Source: Earliella scabrosa
Taxonomy: Eukaryota > Basidiomycota > Agaricomycetes > Polyporales > Polyporaceae
Length of the DNA: 64,000 nucleotides
Assembly: GCA_022605405.1 (NCBI GenBank)
Contig: JABYQQ010000018.1
Span: 1,094,831-1,158,830, forward strand
Direction: 5' to 3'
Made by a program: the position numbers and the translations under genes. Under the pieces are notes generated by a model that did no database searches, was not told the DNA's origin, and saw only the letters and a list, made by a program, of their open reading frames with translations. Positions 23,507 through 34,589 of this stretch are shown here, piece by piece. Each line of letters begins with the position of its first letter. Within the stretch, counting starts at the first letter, position 1.

Positions 23507-23513
23507 AACCTAC
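23507..23513. repeat. Candidate target-site duplication, left
   Basis: AACCTAC directly before the element; the same 7-mer follows the right end at 30983-30989. Confidence 0.5.
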
Positions 23514-23601
23514 CACATACTTCAGTAGAAATACCTCACTGTAGTGTATGAGCCGGGCTGACAATTGCCCACTCCAGTGGACCAGCCGGGCCCGGCCGGG
23601 A
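23514..23601 (+). repeat. Left terminal inverted repeat
   Basis: From CACATACTTCAGTAGAAAT to the CCGGGCCCGGCCGG stretch. It matches 30894-30982 in reverse complement with few mismatches, and the left end of the copy at 61729 in direct orientation. Confidence 0.85.
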
Positions 23602-23896
23602 CCATTTCTATGGCACTGGAGTGATGCGGCCGGGGTGTTTTGCCATATTGCAGTCAAATGAACCGGCCGGTGCGGGGTCACCAGGAATGCGGTCAAAACC
23701 GGTTGGTCCGGGTCAGAGCACTCAACTTTGGCACACATTGACTGGATACGATGAGAGTCTGGGACAGTATCTTAAGCATGCATAGTATAGTTATGGGCAT
23801 ACAGCAGCATAGCAGCAGGCATACAGAGGGACAGCACACCGTGTACTTAATGACGACTTGTATCTGTACTGTCTCAAGGCGACATGTTCAGCTGCC

Positions 23897-24190
23897 TAGT
23901 AGCTGCGGTTGGAGCTCTGTAGTCTAATGATCTCTCACTCCATTATACGCAATGGTGCCATGATATGGTTGACTCTACATTGTTGCCGCTGTTAGTAATG
24001 TACTTCATGTTTCGCACAATTGGGTGGGTTGCACCAGCCGGCTTCCAAATCTAACCCAGGGCATGGAGTTTGCCCTAGTTCTCCATGGGGTCTGGCAAAA
24101 TTACCAAATATCATGGAGGGTGTAGAGAGTGGGTGGCACAGCATATCTAGATCAGAATCTGCTGAGATGAAGCAGGAGATGTGCACCGAC
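23897..24190 (+). repeat. ~300-bp segment directly repeated at 25293
   Basis: The segment from tagctgcggttggagctc to the start of the 166-bp array recurs almost unchanged at 25293-25585, and again at about 62115-62390 in the second copy. The direct repeat inside one element suggests an internal duplication or a nested insertion. Confidence 0.85.
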
Positions 24191-25050
24191 CTCGAGCCGG
24201 GTCGACCGGCTTGCTCACACCAGCGGCACCCAGACTACGATCTGAGAGTGCGCCAACCCTGAGGTGACTACCCAGACACCATAATGCCTCCTCAAGCTGG
24301 CTGCATAGCAAACCGACAACAAACTCTGCCCGGATGGGGCGAGAGATGTGCTCCTACGTCAAGCCGGGTCCACCGGCTTGGCCAGACCAGTGGCACCCGT
24401 GATACGATCTGGGCCTGCGCCCACCCTGAGCTGACCACCCAGACACCGTAATGCCTCCCCAAGCCGGTTGCACAGCAAACCGATGGCAAACTCTGCCTGG
24501 ATGGAGCACGAGATGTACTCTTACCTTGAGCCGGGTCGACCGGCTTGCTCACACCAGTGGCATTCGGGATATGATCTGGGCCTGCGCCCACCCTGAGCTG
24601 ACCACCCAGACACCGTGATGCCTTCCTTAATTGGTTGCGGAGCAAACCGACAGCACACTCTGCCCGGATGGGGCGAGAGATGTGCTCCTACGTCAAGCCG
24701 GGTCCACCGGCTTGGCCAGACCAGTGGCACCCGTGATACGATCTGGGCCTGCGCCCACCCTGAGCTGACCACCCAGACACCATAATGCCTCCCCAAGCTG
24801 GTTGCACAGTGAACCAACGGCAAACTCTGCCCGGATGGAGCACAAGATGTGCTTCTACCTTGAGCCGGGTTGACCGGCTTGCTCCCGCCAGCAGCACCTG
24901 GCATACGATCTGGGTGTACACCAGTCTTGAGCTGACTACCCATACACTGTAATGCTATATACAGCTATGTTCACAAGACACCAGGGCGGGATTTGGCCAG
25001 ATGGAGCAAGAGATGTGCTCCTACCTCAAGCCGGCTCCGCCGGCTTGGTC
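24190..25050 (+). repeat. 166/167-bp tandem array, first left block
   Basis: Each unit holds a near-palindrome of the type AGCCGGGTCGACCGGCTT. Its CCGG is found at 24198, 24364, 24531, 24698, 24865 and 25031, so spacing is 166-167 bp. Between the cores run a cacaccag, an atacgatctggg and a gatggagcRagagatgtgct block. Several open frames cross the array, but they follow from the repeat and are not genes. Confidence 0.88.
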
Positions 25051-25185
25051 AGTCACTGCATATCTACACATTTTTCCATCTGAACATTATGTCAAGTTGC
25101 ATCAGATGTTGTTGAGGAGGTAAACACATATATTGGTTGTCCCACAGTTGCTTGCTCTGGCTGGACTACATTCCTGGCAGTCCAG

Positions 25186-25290
25186 ACAGCCCGGCCGGGG
25201 TACATACGTTGCAATGCGGGCAGCCCGGCCGGGGTACATATGTTGCAATGCGGGCAGCCCGGCCGGGATATATACATTGCAATGCAGACC
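25186..25290 (+). repeat. 34-bp CCGGCCGG array, left (three units)
   Basis: Units of about 34 bp, each with CCCGGCCGGG then gtacatacgttgcaatg. The same unit occurs in reverse complement, in more copies, at 29690-29990. Confidence 0.85.
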
Positions 25291-25292
25291 GC

Positions 25293-26110
25293 CCGGTAGC
25301 TGCGGTTGGAGCTCTGTAGTCTAATGATCTCTCACTCCATCATACGCAATGGTGCCATAATATGGTTGACTCTACATTGTTGCCGCTGTTAGTAATGTAC
25401 TTCATGTTTCGCACAATTGGGTGGGTTGCACCAGTCGGCTTCCAAATCTAACCCAGGGCATGGAGTTTGCCCTAGTTCTCCATGGGGTCTGGCAAAATTA
25501 CCAAATATCATGGAGGGTGTAGAGAGTGGGTGGCACAGCATATCTAGATCAGAATCTGCTGAGATGAAGCAGGAGATGTGCACCTACCTCGAGCTGGGTG
25601 CACCGGCTTACACGTATCAGCGGCTCCTGAGATACAATCTTGATGTGCATCCAGCCAGGACTGGTTGTCCAGACACCAAAATGCCCACCCAAGCTTCTTT
25701 TGTGACTGACCAGGAGCAGGCTCTATCCAGATGGAGCAAAAGGTGTGCTTCTATCTCAAACCGGGTGCACCGGCTCGCTCACACTTGGGGTGTCCAGGGT
25801 ATGATCTGGGTGTGCACTCATTATATACTAATTACCCAAACACTGCACGGGCCTCCCAAGCCGGTTTGCTCCACCTAGATGGAGTACAGGATGTGCACCT
25901 ACCTCAAGCCGGGTGCACCGGCTTGCTTGCACCAGCGGCACATGAGATATGATTGGGGTGTGCACCCACTCAGGACTCATTATCAAAAAACCAAAATGCC
26001 CTTTGAAGTTAGTTGCGTGACCAACCAAGAGCATACTCTATCCAGATGGAGTTTGAGATGTGCTCCTAACTTGAGCCGGGTGCACCGGTGCAACCACCCA
26101 GGTCAGATAC
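25293..26110 (+). repeat. Repeated segment plus second, diverged 166-bp block
   Basis: 25293-25585 repeats 23897-24190. It is followed by diverged units with GGGTGCACCGGCTT-type cores near 25592, 25760, 25908 and 26073 (spacing about 150-168). Just after the block, ATGACAGCACTCACCGG at 26136 resembles the start of the candidate gene in the second copy (63802). Confidence 0.8.
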
Positions 26111-26800
26111 AGGTTGTTTCTTGGTTGGTGTTAAAATGACAGCACTCACCGGTCTTGCTGCACAAAAATCACAACATCATCTCTTACACATCACACATAC
26201 TCCGACATCATCACTGTTCACACATCTTATGTGATTGTCTCTACAAGCACATTATTGTAATTCTGTCATTGACAAATAGAGACATGTGAAGACAAGGTGT
26301 GCTGGTGGCCATGTGTCTGGAGTACTTGCTTTCACGCCTGCTTTCTGTTGTGTAGAAAGTGGAAAGGGTCCATGGTGACATCTAAGATTCCTCCAGGGCT
26401 GTATTCAGTGGCAATACCGGATGACCCGCATGAGCCGGTCTGCGAGACAGGTGACCTATCATCTGGGAAAGCAGTTGTAATGAAGGGTTTCTTAATCTCA
26501 ATAGATGTAAAATCTGTTGATGAGACATTAACTGGCACACCTGACCCCCCACTGGTAGCCACAGATGATGGGTAATGATCTTCGGGTTGAGCGGCCTGGA
26601 TAGTCTCTGTTTTGTGCCGGACGGACCGGCCAGCCCGGAGAGCAGCGGCTGAAGTGAGGAGTGGAAGCATTCTAACCAGAGCAATCCCTAGAGTAATTAT
26701 CTATCTGCAGGAATCCAGTTAAACCCCCCAAATTGACCATCTGCGATAGTGCATCCAAATAAGCCGGTGCCACCGGTTGAGCCGGAACCGGACAATTGGT

Positions 26801-28371
26801 ATCTCTTGCTCTACTTTGAGATAACCAGGGCACCTATGCTCATGAGCAGAATGCCATCATGTAGAGATACATTAGGGCTAATGAACACATTTTTGTTCAG
26901 TGTGATACATGGGATATTGGTGGAGATATAATGTATTTTGTTTTTGCAAAAAGTGGCCACTTTGTCTGGTCTATTGCTTAGGTGCCCCTGGGTACCATCC
27001 AATGCCTCTACAACCATTGTGTAGGGATTAAGTAGGGCTTTCGAAAAATATATCATACACCCCAAACTGTCCACATTCACCCACCCTCTCCTCCTGACCC
27101 CCTTCCCATCAATCCCCTAATATATCCCTTTAGAGGCATTGGATCAGCTTGCAAATTTGAGAGTCTATATTAGGATCATAGTACAGCCCACTATTAAAAT
27201 ATTACATGCCACTGCTGTCTACAACCTCCCAGTTATAGCAAACAATTTTGTGCATGCACGTTGAATATTTCCCCTATATCTTTGCAGTCTGACCACCAAT
27301 TGATATGCAATTTTTTTCACTCTGCTGCTATACTACAGCACTGGCTATTTACCAACTTATAGCTCCCAGAGATGTGTGGATCTATCTCCATAATGCTATC
27401 AGCGGTGAACAGAGATAACCATTTAGTACTAGATCTAGTGTGCTGTACACCACCATATGTTCAGATAGGAGTCTCCTGAATGCTCTGTATTGAATGCAAA
27501 AGAAATCATGAAAAACGGTTGAGTAGTTGTGGTGATATGGCAAAAGATGTGCTGGATGGTGTTTGATGAATTCTGCACAGCACATGCAGCTGTACTATTC
27601 ACATAACAGCCTCCGGGCACATCTTTTGCCATAGCACCACAAGTACTCAACCGTTTTCCGTGATTTTTTTTGCATTCAGTACAGAGCATTTAGCAGACCC
27701 CTATCTGAACATATGGAGAAGTACAGCACACTAGATCTGGTACCAAGTGGTTATCTCTGTTCACAACTGATAGCATTATGCAGATAGATCCAGACATCTC
27801 TGAGAAATGGAAGTTGGTGAGAATATAGTTCCATTACATACTGACAGACTGCAAAAGACTGCTTGCTAATTGGTAATTTGGTTGCTGAGATATAGAGAGG
27901 ATATTTAATGTCCATGCACAAAATTGTTTGCTATGACTGGGAGGTTGTAGACAGCAGTGGCATGTAATATTTTAACAGTGGGCTGTACTATGATCCTAAT
28001 ATAGACTCTCAAATTTGCAAGCTGATCCAATGTCTCTCAAGGGATATATTAGGGAATTGATGGGAAGGGGGTCAGGAGGAGAGGGTGGGTGAATGTGGAC
28101 AGTTTGGGGTGTATGATATATTTTTCGAAAGCCCTACTTAATCCCTACACAATGGTTGTAGAGGCATTGGATGGTACCCAGGGGTACCTAAGCAATAGAC
28201 CAGACAAAGTGGCCACTTTTTGCAAAGACAAAATACATTATATCTCCACCAATACCCCATGTATCACACTGAACAAAAATATGTTCATTAGCCCTAATGT
28301 ATCTCTACATGATGGCATTCTGCTCATGAGCATAGGTGCCCTGGTTAACTCAAAGTAGAGCAAGAGATATC
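26801..28371. repeat. 1.57-kb central palindrome
   Basis: Arms 26801-27555 and 27619-28371 are reverse complements with few differences; the spacer is ~63 bp. An 89-codon frame (MNVDSLGCMIYF...) is open in both arms (minus 26811-27080, plus 28089-28358) and differs at only about five residues. It has no recognised domain. The arms are AT-rich, unlike the GC-rich arrays on both sides. Confidence 0.9.
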
Positions 28372-28797
28372 TCTTCCATCTAATCAGCCTAACATGGGTC
28401 AGTTCTACAGCAGATTTACAAAGATCTGATCAGGCTGACATAAGTCAGTTATACAATAGATATACAAAAACTGCCTCTGATTTACAGGGGATTATAGAAC
28501 AGTATTGTGCTACAGTGTCTAATAACACTGCTATTACAAAGGTGAAGAGTTAAACAAAACACCTCCCCAAAATATACAACAGTTTCACTACATCTGTGGT
28601 GTTTTGTAATACAAAACTGGAAACTACAGGTGGTAGTCTTTACCTGCTTCACCAGAACTGATGGTGAATATGCATTGATGAAGCCGGGCAGGCCGGACAG
28701 GCCGGACCGGGCAGTGGATGGCCCAGTTGGCGGTGCAGCATTGATCCATGGGTGGTGAGTGCAAGTTTGTAGGCAATCTTTTCCATAATCCAACCCT

Positions 28798-28986
28798 TTG
28801 CAGTACCACCCTGTGACCAGCTATCATGTCAATATCTCTGAGACCCTCCAGCTTGCAGGCACCACCAAGGATCTTGCACAGAACTGGCTTGATGCTGTCA
28901 CAGGCTTGATGCAGGCAGCAGAGTTGATCAACACATTGATCTTTGTGACTGAGAGCTCAAAGAGGAAATATGATTGTACTCACTAA
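28798..28986 (+). pseudogene. Possible protein fragment inside the element
   Basis: A 62-codon frame with a helical, protein-like composition (NISETLQLAGTTKDLAQNWL, then AAELINTLIFV). It is the only stretch in the non-repetitive part that reads like a natural protein. There is no start context or full domain, so it may be a captured gene piece. Confidence 0.3.
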
Positions 28987-29019
28987 GAGAGGAGAATGCA
29001 GCAACTGCAGGTGGACTGG

Positions 29020-29170
29020 GCGGGGCGGGGCAATCGGGCTGGGCGGGTCATTTGGGCTGGGCGGATCAATTGGGCTGGGCGGGTTGGTCGGGTTGGGCGG
29101 GCCAATTGGGCTGGGCGGGTCAGTCGGGCTGGGCGGGTCTATCGGGCTGGGTGGAATGGTCGGGCCAAAC
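29020..29170 (+). repeat. Short GGGCTGGGCGGGT tandem repeat
   Basis: About ten units of roughly 15 bp, each with GGGCTGGGCGGGTC or a variant. It reads as Gly-rich repeats in several frames, which is a by-product. Confidence 0.85.
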
Positions 29171-29469
29171 AGCCCTGGTTAGGCTGGGACAAGGTTCCGT
29201 ATTGTAGTGAAAAGCGGAGTCAGAAAAAATTGGTTTGCCCTGATGAGCTGCAAATGAATCAAGTCTGTGACACTGTGACATATTCACAAGGCTGTGGGTA
29301 AACAAAATGCAGCCGGAGGGCTGGGAAGGAAGTAAAATAATGTTGAACTACACGATGTTAGTGGTGTTGGTCAAACAACAGCCATAACTGAATGGAGTGT
29401 CTGTGCAGAGTATGTATATATAGATTCTGCTTATCCAGTCTTGTAGACACATAGTTTATTGGGCCGGAA

Positions 29470-29990
29470 TACTCCTGTATAGATGGAGTACACCTGGCCG
29501 GGATGCCTCAGTACAGATGCAGTCTTCCCGGTCGGGGTGTTACTGTGGGGATGCTGCATACCCGGCTGGGCTACTACTGTACAGACACTGTGCACCCGGC
29601 CGGGCTACCCGGGTCATGATGTCTTCGGCCCGGCCGGGAAACACAGATGGCACCACTGGACACCCGGCCGGGCTGTCTGCATCGCAATGTAGCTATCCCG
29701 GCCGGAGTGTCTGCGTTGCAACATATGTACCCCGACCGGAGTGTCTGCATTGCAATGTATGTACCCCGGCCGGGCTGTCTGCATTGCAATGTATGTACCC
29801 CGGCCGGAGTGTCTGCGTTGCAATGTATGTACCCCGGCCGGGCTGTCTGCATTGCAACGTATGTACCCCGGCCGGAGTGTCTGCGTTGCAATGTATGTAT
29901 CCCGGCCGGACTGTCTGCATTGCAACGTATGTATCCCGGCCGGGCTGTCTGCATTGCAACGTATAGATCCCGGCCGGACTGTCTGCACTA
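29470..29990 (-). repeat. 34-bp CCGGCCGG array, right
   Basis: Irregular CCGGCCGG units from 29470, becoming regular 34-bp units from about 29690 (CCCCGGCCGG, then ctgtctgcattgcaatgtatgta). Reverse complement of the block at 25186-25290. The flanking 29990-30125 also pairs with 25035-25185. Confidence 0.88.
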
Positions 29991-30109
29991 CCAGAAATGT
30001 AGTCCAGCCAGAGAAAGCAGATGTAGAACAACCAGTGTATGTATTTATCTTTTTGACGATATATGATGCAACTTCACATAATGGTGATATGGAAAAATAT
30101 GCAGATATG

Positions 30110-30690
30110 CAGTGATTGTGCAGCCGGTGCACCCGGCTCAAGGTAGAAGCACATCTCCTGCTCCATCTGGGTGGTGTGTGCTCTTGGTTGGTTGTGCAAC
30201 CAGATTAGGAGGCCATGAAAGTGTCAAAGTAGTCAGCTCAGGGTGGGAACCCCCAGATTATATCCCAGGTGCCGCTTGTGTGACCGAGCCGGTGCACCCG
30301 GCTCAAGGTAGAAGCACATCTCTCTCTTTATATAGGCGAAGTGTGCTCTTGGTTGGTCGCGCAACCGGCTCAGGAGGGCATTATGGTATTCAGATAGTTA
30401 GCTCAAGATAGGTGCACACCCAGATTGTATCCCAGGTGCTGCTGGTGCGAGCGACCCGGCGCACCCGGCTCGAGGTGACCCGGTGCACCCGGCTGGAGGT
30501 GACCCGGTGCACCCGGCTTGAGGTAGGAACACATCTTCCGCTCTATCTGAATGGAGTGTGCTCTTGGCTGGTTGTGCGACCAGCTGAGGTGGGCATTAAA
30601 GTGTCTGGGTAGTCAGCTCAGGGTGTGTGTGCACCCTGATTGTATCCAGGATGCTGCTAATGCAAGCGACCCGGTGCACCCGGCTGAGCA
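30110..30690 (-). repeat. 166-bp-type array, right, inverted
   Basis: Units with GAGCCGGTGCACCCGGCTC cores near 30120, 30290, 30465-30510 (three closely spaced) and 30671, in the orientation opposite to the left arrays. Confidence 0.85.
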
Positions 30691-30893
30691 CCTTGCCACC
30701 CTGTCTGGGTAAATTGGTCCTCTGGCTGAAATTACACAGCAGCCAGGCTGCATTCATGTTGCTACACTACAGCACTACCATAACACACTCTCCCGGCCGG
30801 GATATGGCAGTGGGCAGGCAGCAGTTCCCGGCCGGGATGTGTCAGTGTCAATGCGTTTACGTCCCGGCCGGTACATACATGTGGGCATATATT

Positions 30894-30982
30894 ATGCCCG
30901 GTCGGGCCCGGCTGGTCCACTGGAGTGGGCAATTGTCAGCCCGGCTCGAACACTAACGTGAGGATTTCTACTGAGTGGGCTC
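30894..30982 (-). repeat. Right terminal inverted repeat
   Basis: Reverse complement of the left end: GGGCCCGGCTGGTCC, CAATTGTCAGCCCGGCT, then ATTTCTACTG. The outer ~12 bp are less alike than the rest. Confidence 0.85.
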
Positions 30983-30989
30983 AACCTAC
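30983..30989. repeat. Candidate target-site duplication, right
   Basis: AACCTAC matches 23507-23513. The outermost TIR bases of the two ends differ somewhat, so the exact cut is uncertain by a few bases. Confidence 0.5.
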
Positions 30990-31149
30990 TGGTCGTCCTG
31001 TCTCTCTCGTGCTCCTCTTTCGTACATGGAATCTTTCGCGCCTTATTAGTCTCGGATGACTGTCGCTCTGGTTTGTCTACCGGTGAGCTTGGTCAGTAGG
31101 AGACTCGGCGTTGATCACTACTAATTTGAACACACAGGTTAGGTTGAAC

Positions 31150-32600
31150 ATGCATGTTCCCCCTCGTGTCGTGGCGTCTGATGAATCAAGACGGCGAAAG
31201 GTAAGACCACGCCCGGAATTCGCCTATGGTGCCAATCGGAGAGATGTTCAAACGCGTCGGTTGGGCAATTTGTTTTCAGGTGGAGAAGAGATGTCGTGAG
31301 TCGCAGTCCATGCACTCCATGTATGACGGGCGTAGCGGCACAGCAACGGGAGACATCTCTGCACGAGCGACGGCGGCATGGACTACCAGCCGCTTGTGAC
31401 CCACCGTGCAGAGGGCGGACTGGCACCGGCCTGGATTGGGAGGGTAATCGCGGGTGATTCTAGGTGCATCCGAAGCTGGGAGGGCGTCGAGTACGAGTTC
31501 GACGCCACAGGGGAAGCTGGGCATGCCTCTGTCTGCCCCGCTGTGGACATGGATCACGCCCTCGAATACACGCGCGGACGAGATGGTGATTGCTCACAGT
31601 CGCGCTTGCTTATGTTGCATTCTTACTCATATTGTCCATGTCCACGCTCTACGGCACTCTAGCCTCGTGTGGACGCGCGCGCAATCACATCGTCAAACGT
31701 CTATTCGGGAGCACGGCCGACGGGGTCGTCGCGGTGCGCGTGAGGTCCCTGGACGTGCTCGTCGGTCTCCGCGGCATGCCTCTGTCTGCCCCGCTGTGGA
31801 CATGGATCACGCCCTCGAATACACGCGCGGACGAGATGGTGAGTGCTCACAGTCGCACTTGCTTATGTTTCATTCTTACTCATGTTGTCCATGTCCACGC
31901 TCTATGGCACTCTAGCCTCGTGTGGGCGCGCGCGCAATCCTATCGTCAAACGTCTATTCGGGAGCACGGCCGACGGGGTCGTCGCGGTGCGCGTGAGGTC
32001 TCTGGACGTGCTCGTCGGTCTTCGCTGGCGTGTCGCATGACGATGCTGGCCACGCATCTGTTTGCCCCGGCCGTAGACATGGATTACGCCCTCGACTACA
32101 CGCGCAGACATGATGTTGAGTGCTCGCAAGTCCGTCCGCACGAGGTGTTGGACTTGGCTTTATACCGTCCATATACAGCTTCTTGTGCCTCGCCGCCGGC
32201 TATGTGGTGCGAATCTGAGCGAAGCCGGAGTGTAGCCTCGTGCGGGTGAGTGCGTACAACCAACGCACGTACCGTAAGGTCACTAATCACCTCGATTTTG
32301 CGATAGAGCTACACACACTCGACTGCCTCTCGAAGGAGCCGTCCTGGTGGGGGTGGCGCCACGGTACCGTCGTCCGGAGTGAGGTTACGGCGGATACGGG
32401 GTGTTGGGAGGCATGTCTATGCCTGCAGGATGACATGGTCATGAGGCGCAAGGTAGTACCAGTATGCGCGAGCGCGAGTCCGGCGCGTGGATGGTGGACG
32501 CTATGCCTTGTACACATCATGGACTGTTGGAGAATGTATGAAATTCTGTGTATGTGCATTAATAAATATATGAGGCGACGCTGGCAACGAGCATCGTGAT
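31150..32600. other. Region with a duplicated exon-like unit
   Basis: A unit from gcatgcctctgtctgcc to ggacgtgctcgtcggtct is tandemly repeated at 31521-31773 and 31774-32030, with a third diverged start near 32051. Each copy codes VDMDHALEYTR-like residues followed by a gtg donor-like site and a later ctctag. A short two-exon start (MHVPPRVVASDES..., 31150-31200 joined to 31279) can be built but ends quickly. I cannot assign a gene with confidence. Confidence 0.4.
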
Positions 32601-33960
32601 TTGGTGCAGCGTCAGGGCCGTTATCCACTCTACATGGCGGATGCGTTTCGAGGTCATAGTGCGCATACGAACAAGCAACGTTCTAGTTTTGTGGGGTATC
32701 AGGTTCCTTCAAGCCCGGTAGACAAGTCAGCTGTTGCCCGGCCTGAAGAAAAATACAAGTAGTGGCGGAGAGACAGGCCTACGCCCAACGAAATATTCGC
32801 TTGATGAAGCCTGACCTTTGGGAGAGCGACGGGTACGTGGGGCGGGCAATTTATCTATCAGGCGAGACTGATATGCATATTGGCTTCTGCCAGTGTCCAA
32901 AATAGCGTCGCGAGTGGCCAGAGGACCGGTAAGAGCTTGTAGCTGGGCTGTAGTCCTGATGTATGGTAGGTTAGCAAGTGATACAGTGGTGCAGGCAGAC
33001 GTTATGTCCTACACCATGCGAGGGGACAGACTATAGATTGCGAGATACATATAGGCTTGTGTGGCGGGCAGTTACTTATACGGATCTCTGGGAATAGGCT
33101 GCGGTGGCATTGTCTCGTTGTTGTTCTGAAATATGCAGACGTTCGTCGTTCGGTGATGTTCACTCGGAGGACAATTGGGAAGGACGTGATAGTAGGGAGA
33201 GGTTCCTCCGATGATCATCTAGCATATATTCATCTCGTATTACTACTACACGTTACTACACCGCCGAATGTCAGGTGGGAACGGGCACCCATCGCCGAAA
33301 GTTGGGAGGGAGTAGTACATGCCAAATGTTCGGTGTGTAATGTAATCGAAGATGTGACTGTGAGTAAGTACTACGAACCAGGGGACCGAGGGTTACCGTG
33401 ACAGCCACTCATTGAACGACTCGGAGTCTTCAAGTTGGGGCGATGCAAAGCCTGACAGAGCCAGCTGTCGGAAGCCGAAATGAGGGGTCGTGGCTGGGGG
33501 AAGACGTACTACCACGCGTAGTACGAGCGAGAAGAATGTTCGTGGTTGTACTATAGTCTGCCCGAAAAGACGTAAATCAGCGCTGTCGAGAGCTTATAGG
33601 TTCGTCTATGGTGAACAGCGGCGGGTGTGCGACTGGGACGGTATCAAGGGACTCGATACTACCTGTTGATAAGTTAAAGTTGGCAGTGGGGAGCTGGGTG
33701 GTAGAAGCAGTGGCTGGCAGGGGATGTGTCGCGAAGAGTGTAGTACTACGAAGCGTTAGGCGCATACAACTCTGAGCCCGACAGCCACCGGTGCTGAGTG
33801 ACCATGTGGCGCTCTGGTGGTAAACTTTGCCGTGCAGAGACTGCTCGGGTTCCCGTGGTTGCCAACGATGGGGATAGTATGGAGAGTGATTAACGTAGGC
33901 GGACGGACTGTGAACTTAAGTGAGCTATCACTGTTGCAAGGGAGGGAGGCCGCTGAGTAG
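32601..33960. other. No gene recognised
   Basis: No frame here shows a domain or a consistent exon structure. Short GTACTAC/GTAGTAC words recur. Confidence 0.35.
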
Positions 33961-33962
33961 TA

Positions 33963-34360
33963 CTAGTCGATGGGAATCCCGAGTCGGTCGACGGTGGTGG
34001 AGTAACTCAGGACTCCAGAATCGATTCGCCCCTGCGAGATGTAAACTGCGTTGTGGCAGTGACTCTCACAACTTAATCCTAGGGAAGCCTCGGCGAAGCG
34101 CCATGAAGCTCGTCCGCCCAGCCCGCGAGTGCACGGTATCTCCGAAGGGAGTGTCAACGCTAGTCGATGGTAATCCCGAGTCGGTTGACGGTGGTGGAGT
34201 AACTCAGGACTCTGGTATCGAATTCGGCCCTGCGAGAGGGAAGCTGCGCTGTGGCAGTGACTCTCACAAAATCCTGGGGAAGCCTGGGCGAAGCCCCATG
34301 AAGCTCGCCCGCCCAGCCCGCGAGTCCACGGTAGGCTGCGAGTCTCCGAAGGGAAGCGTC
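33963..34360. repeat. 197-bp direct duplication
   Basis: ctagtcgatggKaatcccgag begins at 33963 and again at 34160. The copies are about 85-90% alike by eye. A 170-codon frame runs through both but has no recognised domain. Confidence 0.8.
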
Positions 34361-34589
34361 AACGCTGTAGTGCCATGGTTTCAGACGTCAGTTTCACTCC
34401 GCAGTTGGCCGCAAGAGAGGTGGAATAAGTAGTACTTTTCCATACTTCTGCAACACACTAGGACACAGTATGGAATGACGTAGGACACAGTATGCAATGA
34501 AATGACGTAGAGCCCAATTAGAATGTGCGTGGGAGACAATTTTGAAAGCGGGAGGCTGTGCGGTGGCAGTGTGTATAATGAAAAGATGA

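Larger units (their letters stand above)
23514..30982. mobile_element. 7.5-kb foldback/TIR element, apparently non-autonomous
   Basis: Both ends carry the same ~90-bp sequence in opposite orientation (23514-23601 and 30894-30982): CAGTAGAAAT, then TGAGCCGGGCTGACAATTG and a GC-rich stretch. Inside, satellite arrays are also inverted about an axis near 27.58 kb. Segment 25035-25290 pairs with 29690-30125, and arms of ~755 bp at 26801-27555 and 27619-28371 form a palindrome. AACCTAC flanks both ends (23507-23513 and 30983-30989), a candidate 7-bp target duplication. I found no transposase, helicase or reverse transcriptase inside. A second copy begins at 61729 with the same left end. This could be a very large MITE-like or foldback element moved by an enzyme coded elsewhere; the superfamily is not clear. 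Confidence 0.75.

Noticed and set aside
26332..26670. Opposing ~100-codon frames in the foldback element
   Set aside because: Open on both strands with no domain, splice signal or match between element copies.
28970..29207. Gly-rich GLGG repeat protein
   Set aside because: A 15-bp tandem repeat readable in three frames; no codon variation that would suggest protein selection.
25186..30000. CRISPR-like array (regular short repeats)
   Set aside because: The 34-bp units are contiguous with no unique spacers, the genome is eukaryotic, and no cas genes are present.
29483..30141. Cys-rich repeat proteins coded in several frames of both strands
   Set aside because: By-product of the 34-bp CCGGCCGG array; no start context, and all frames are equally open.
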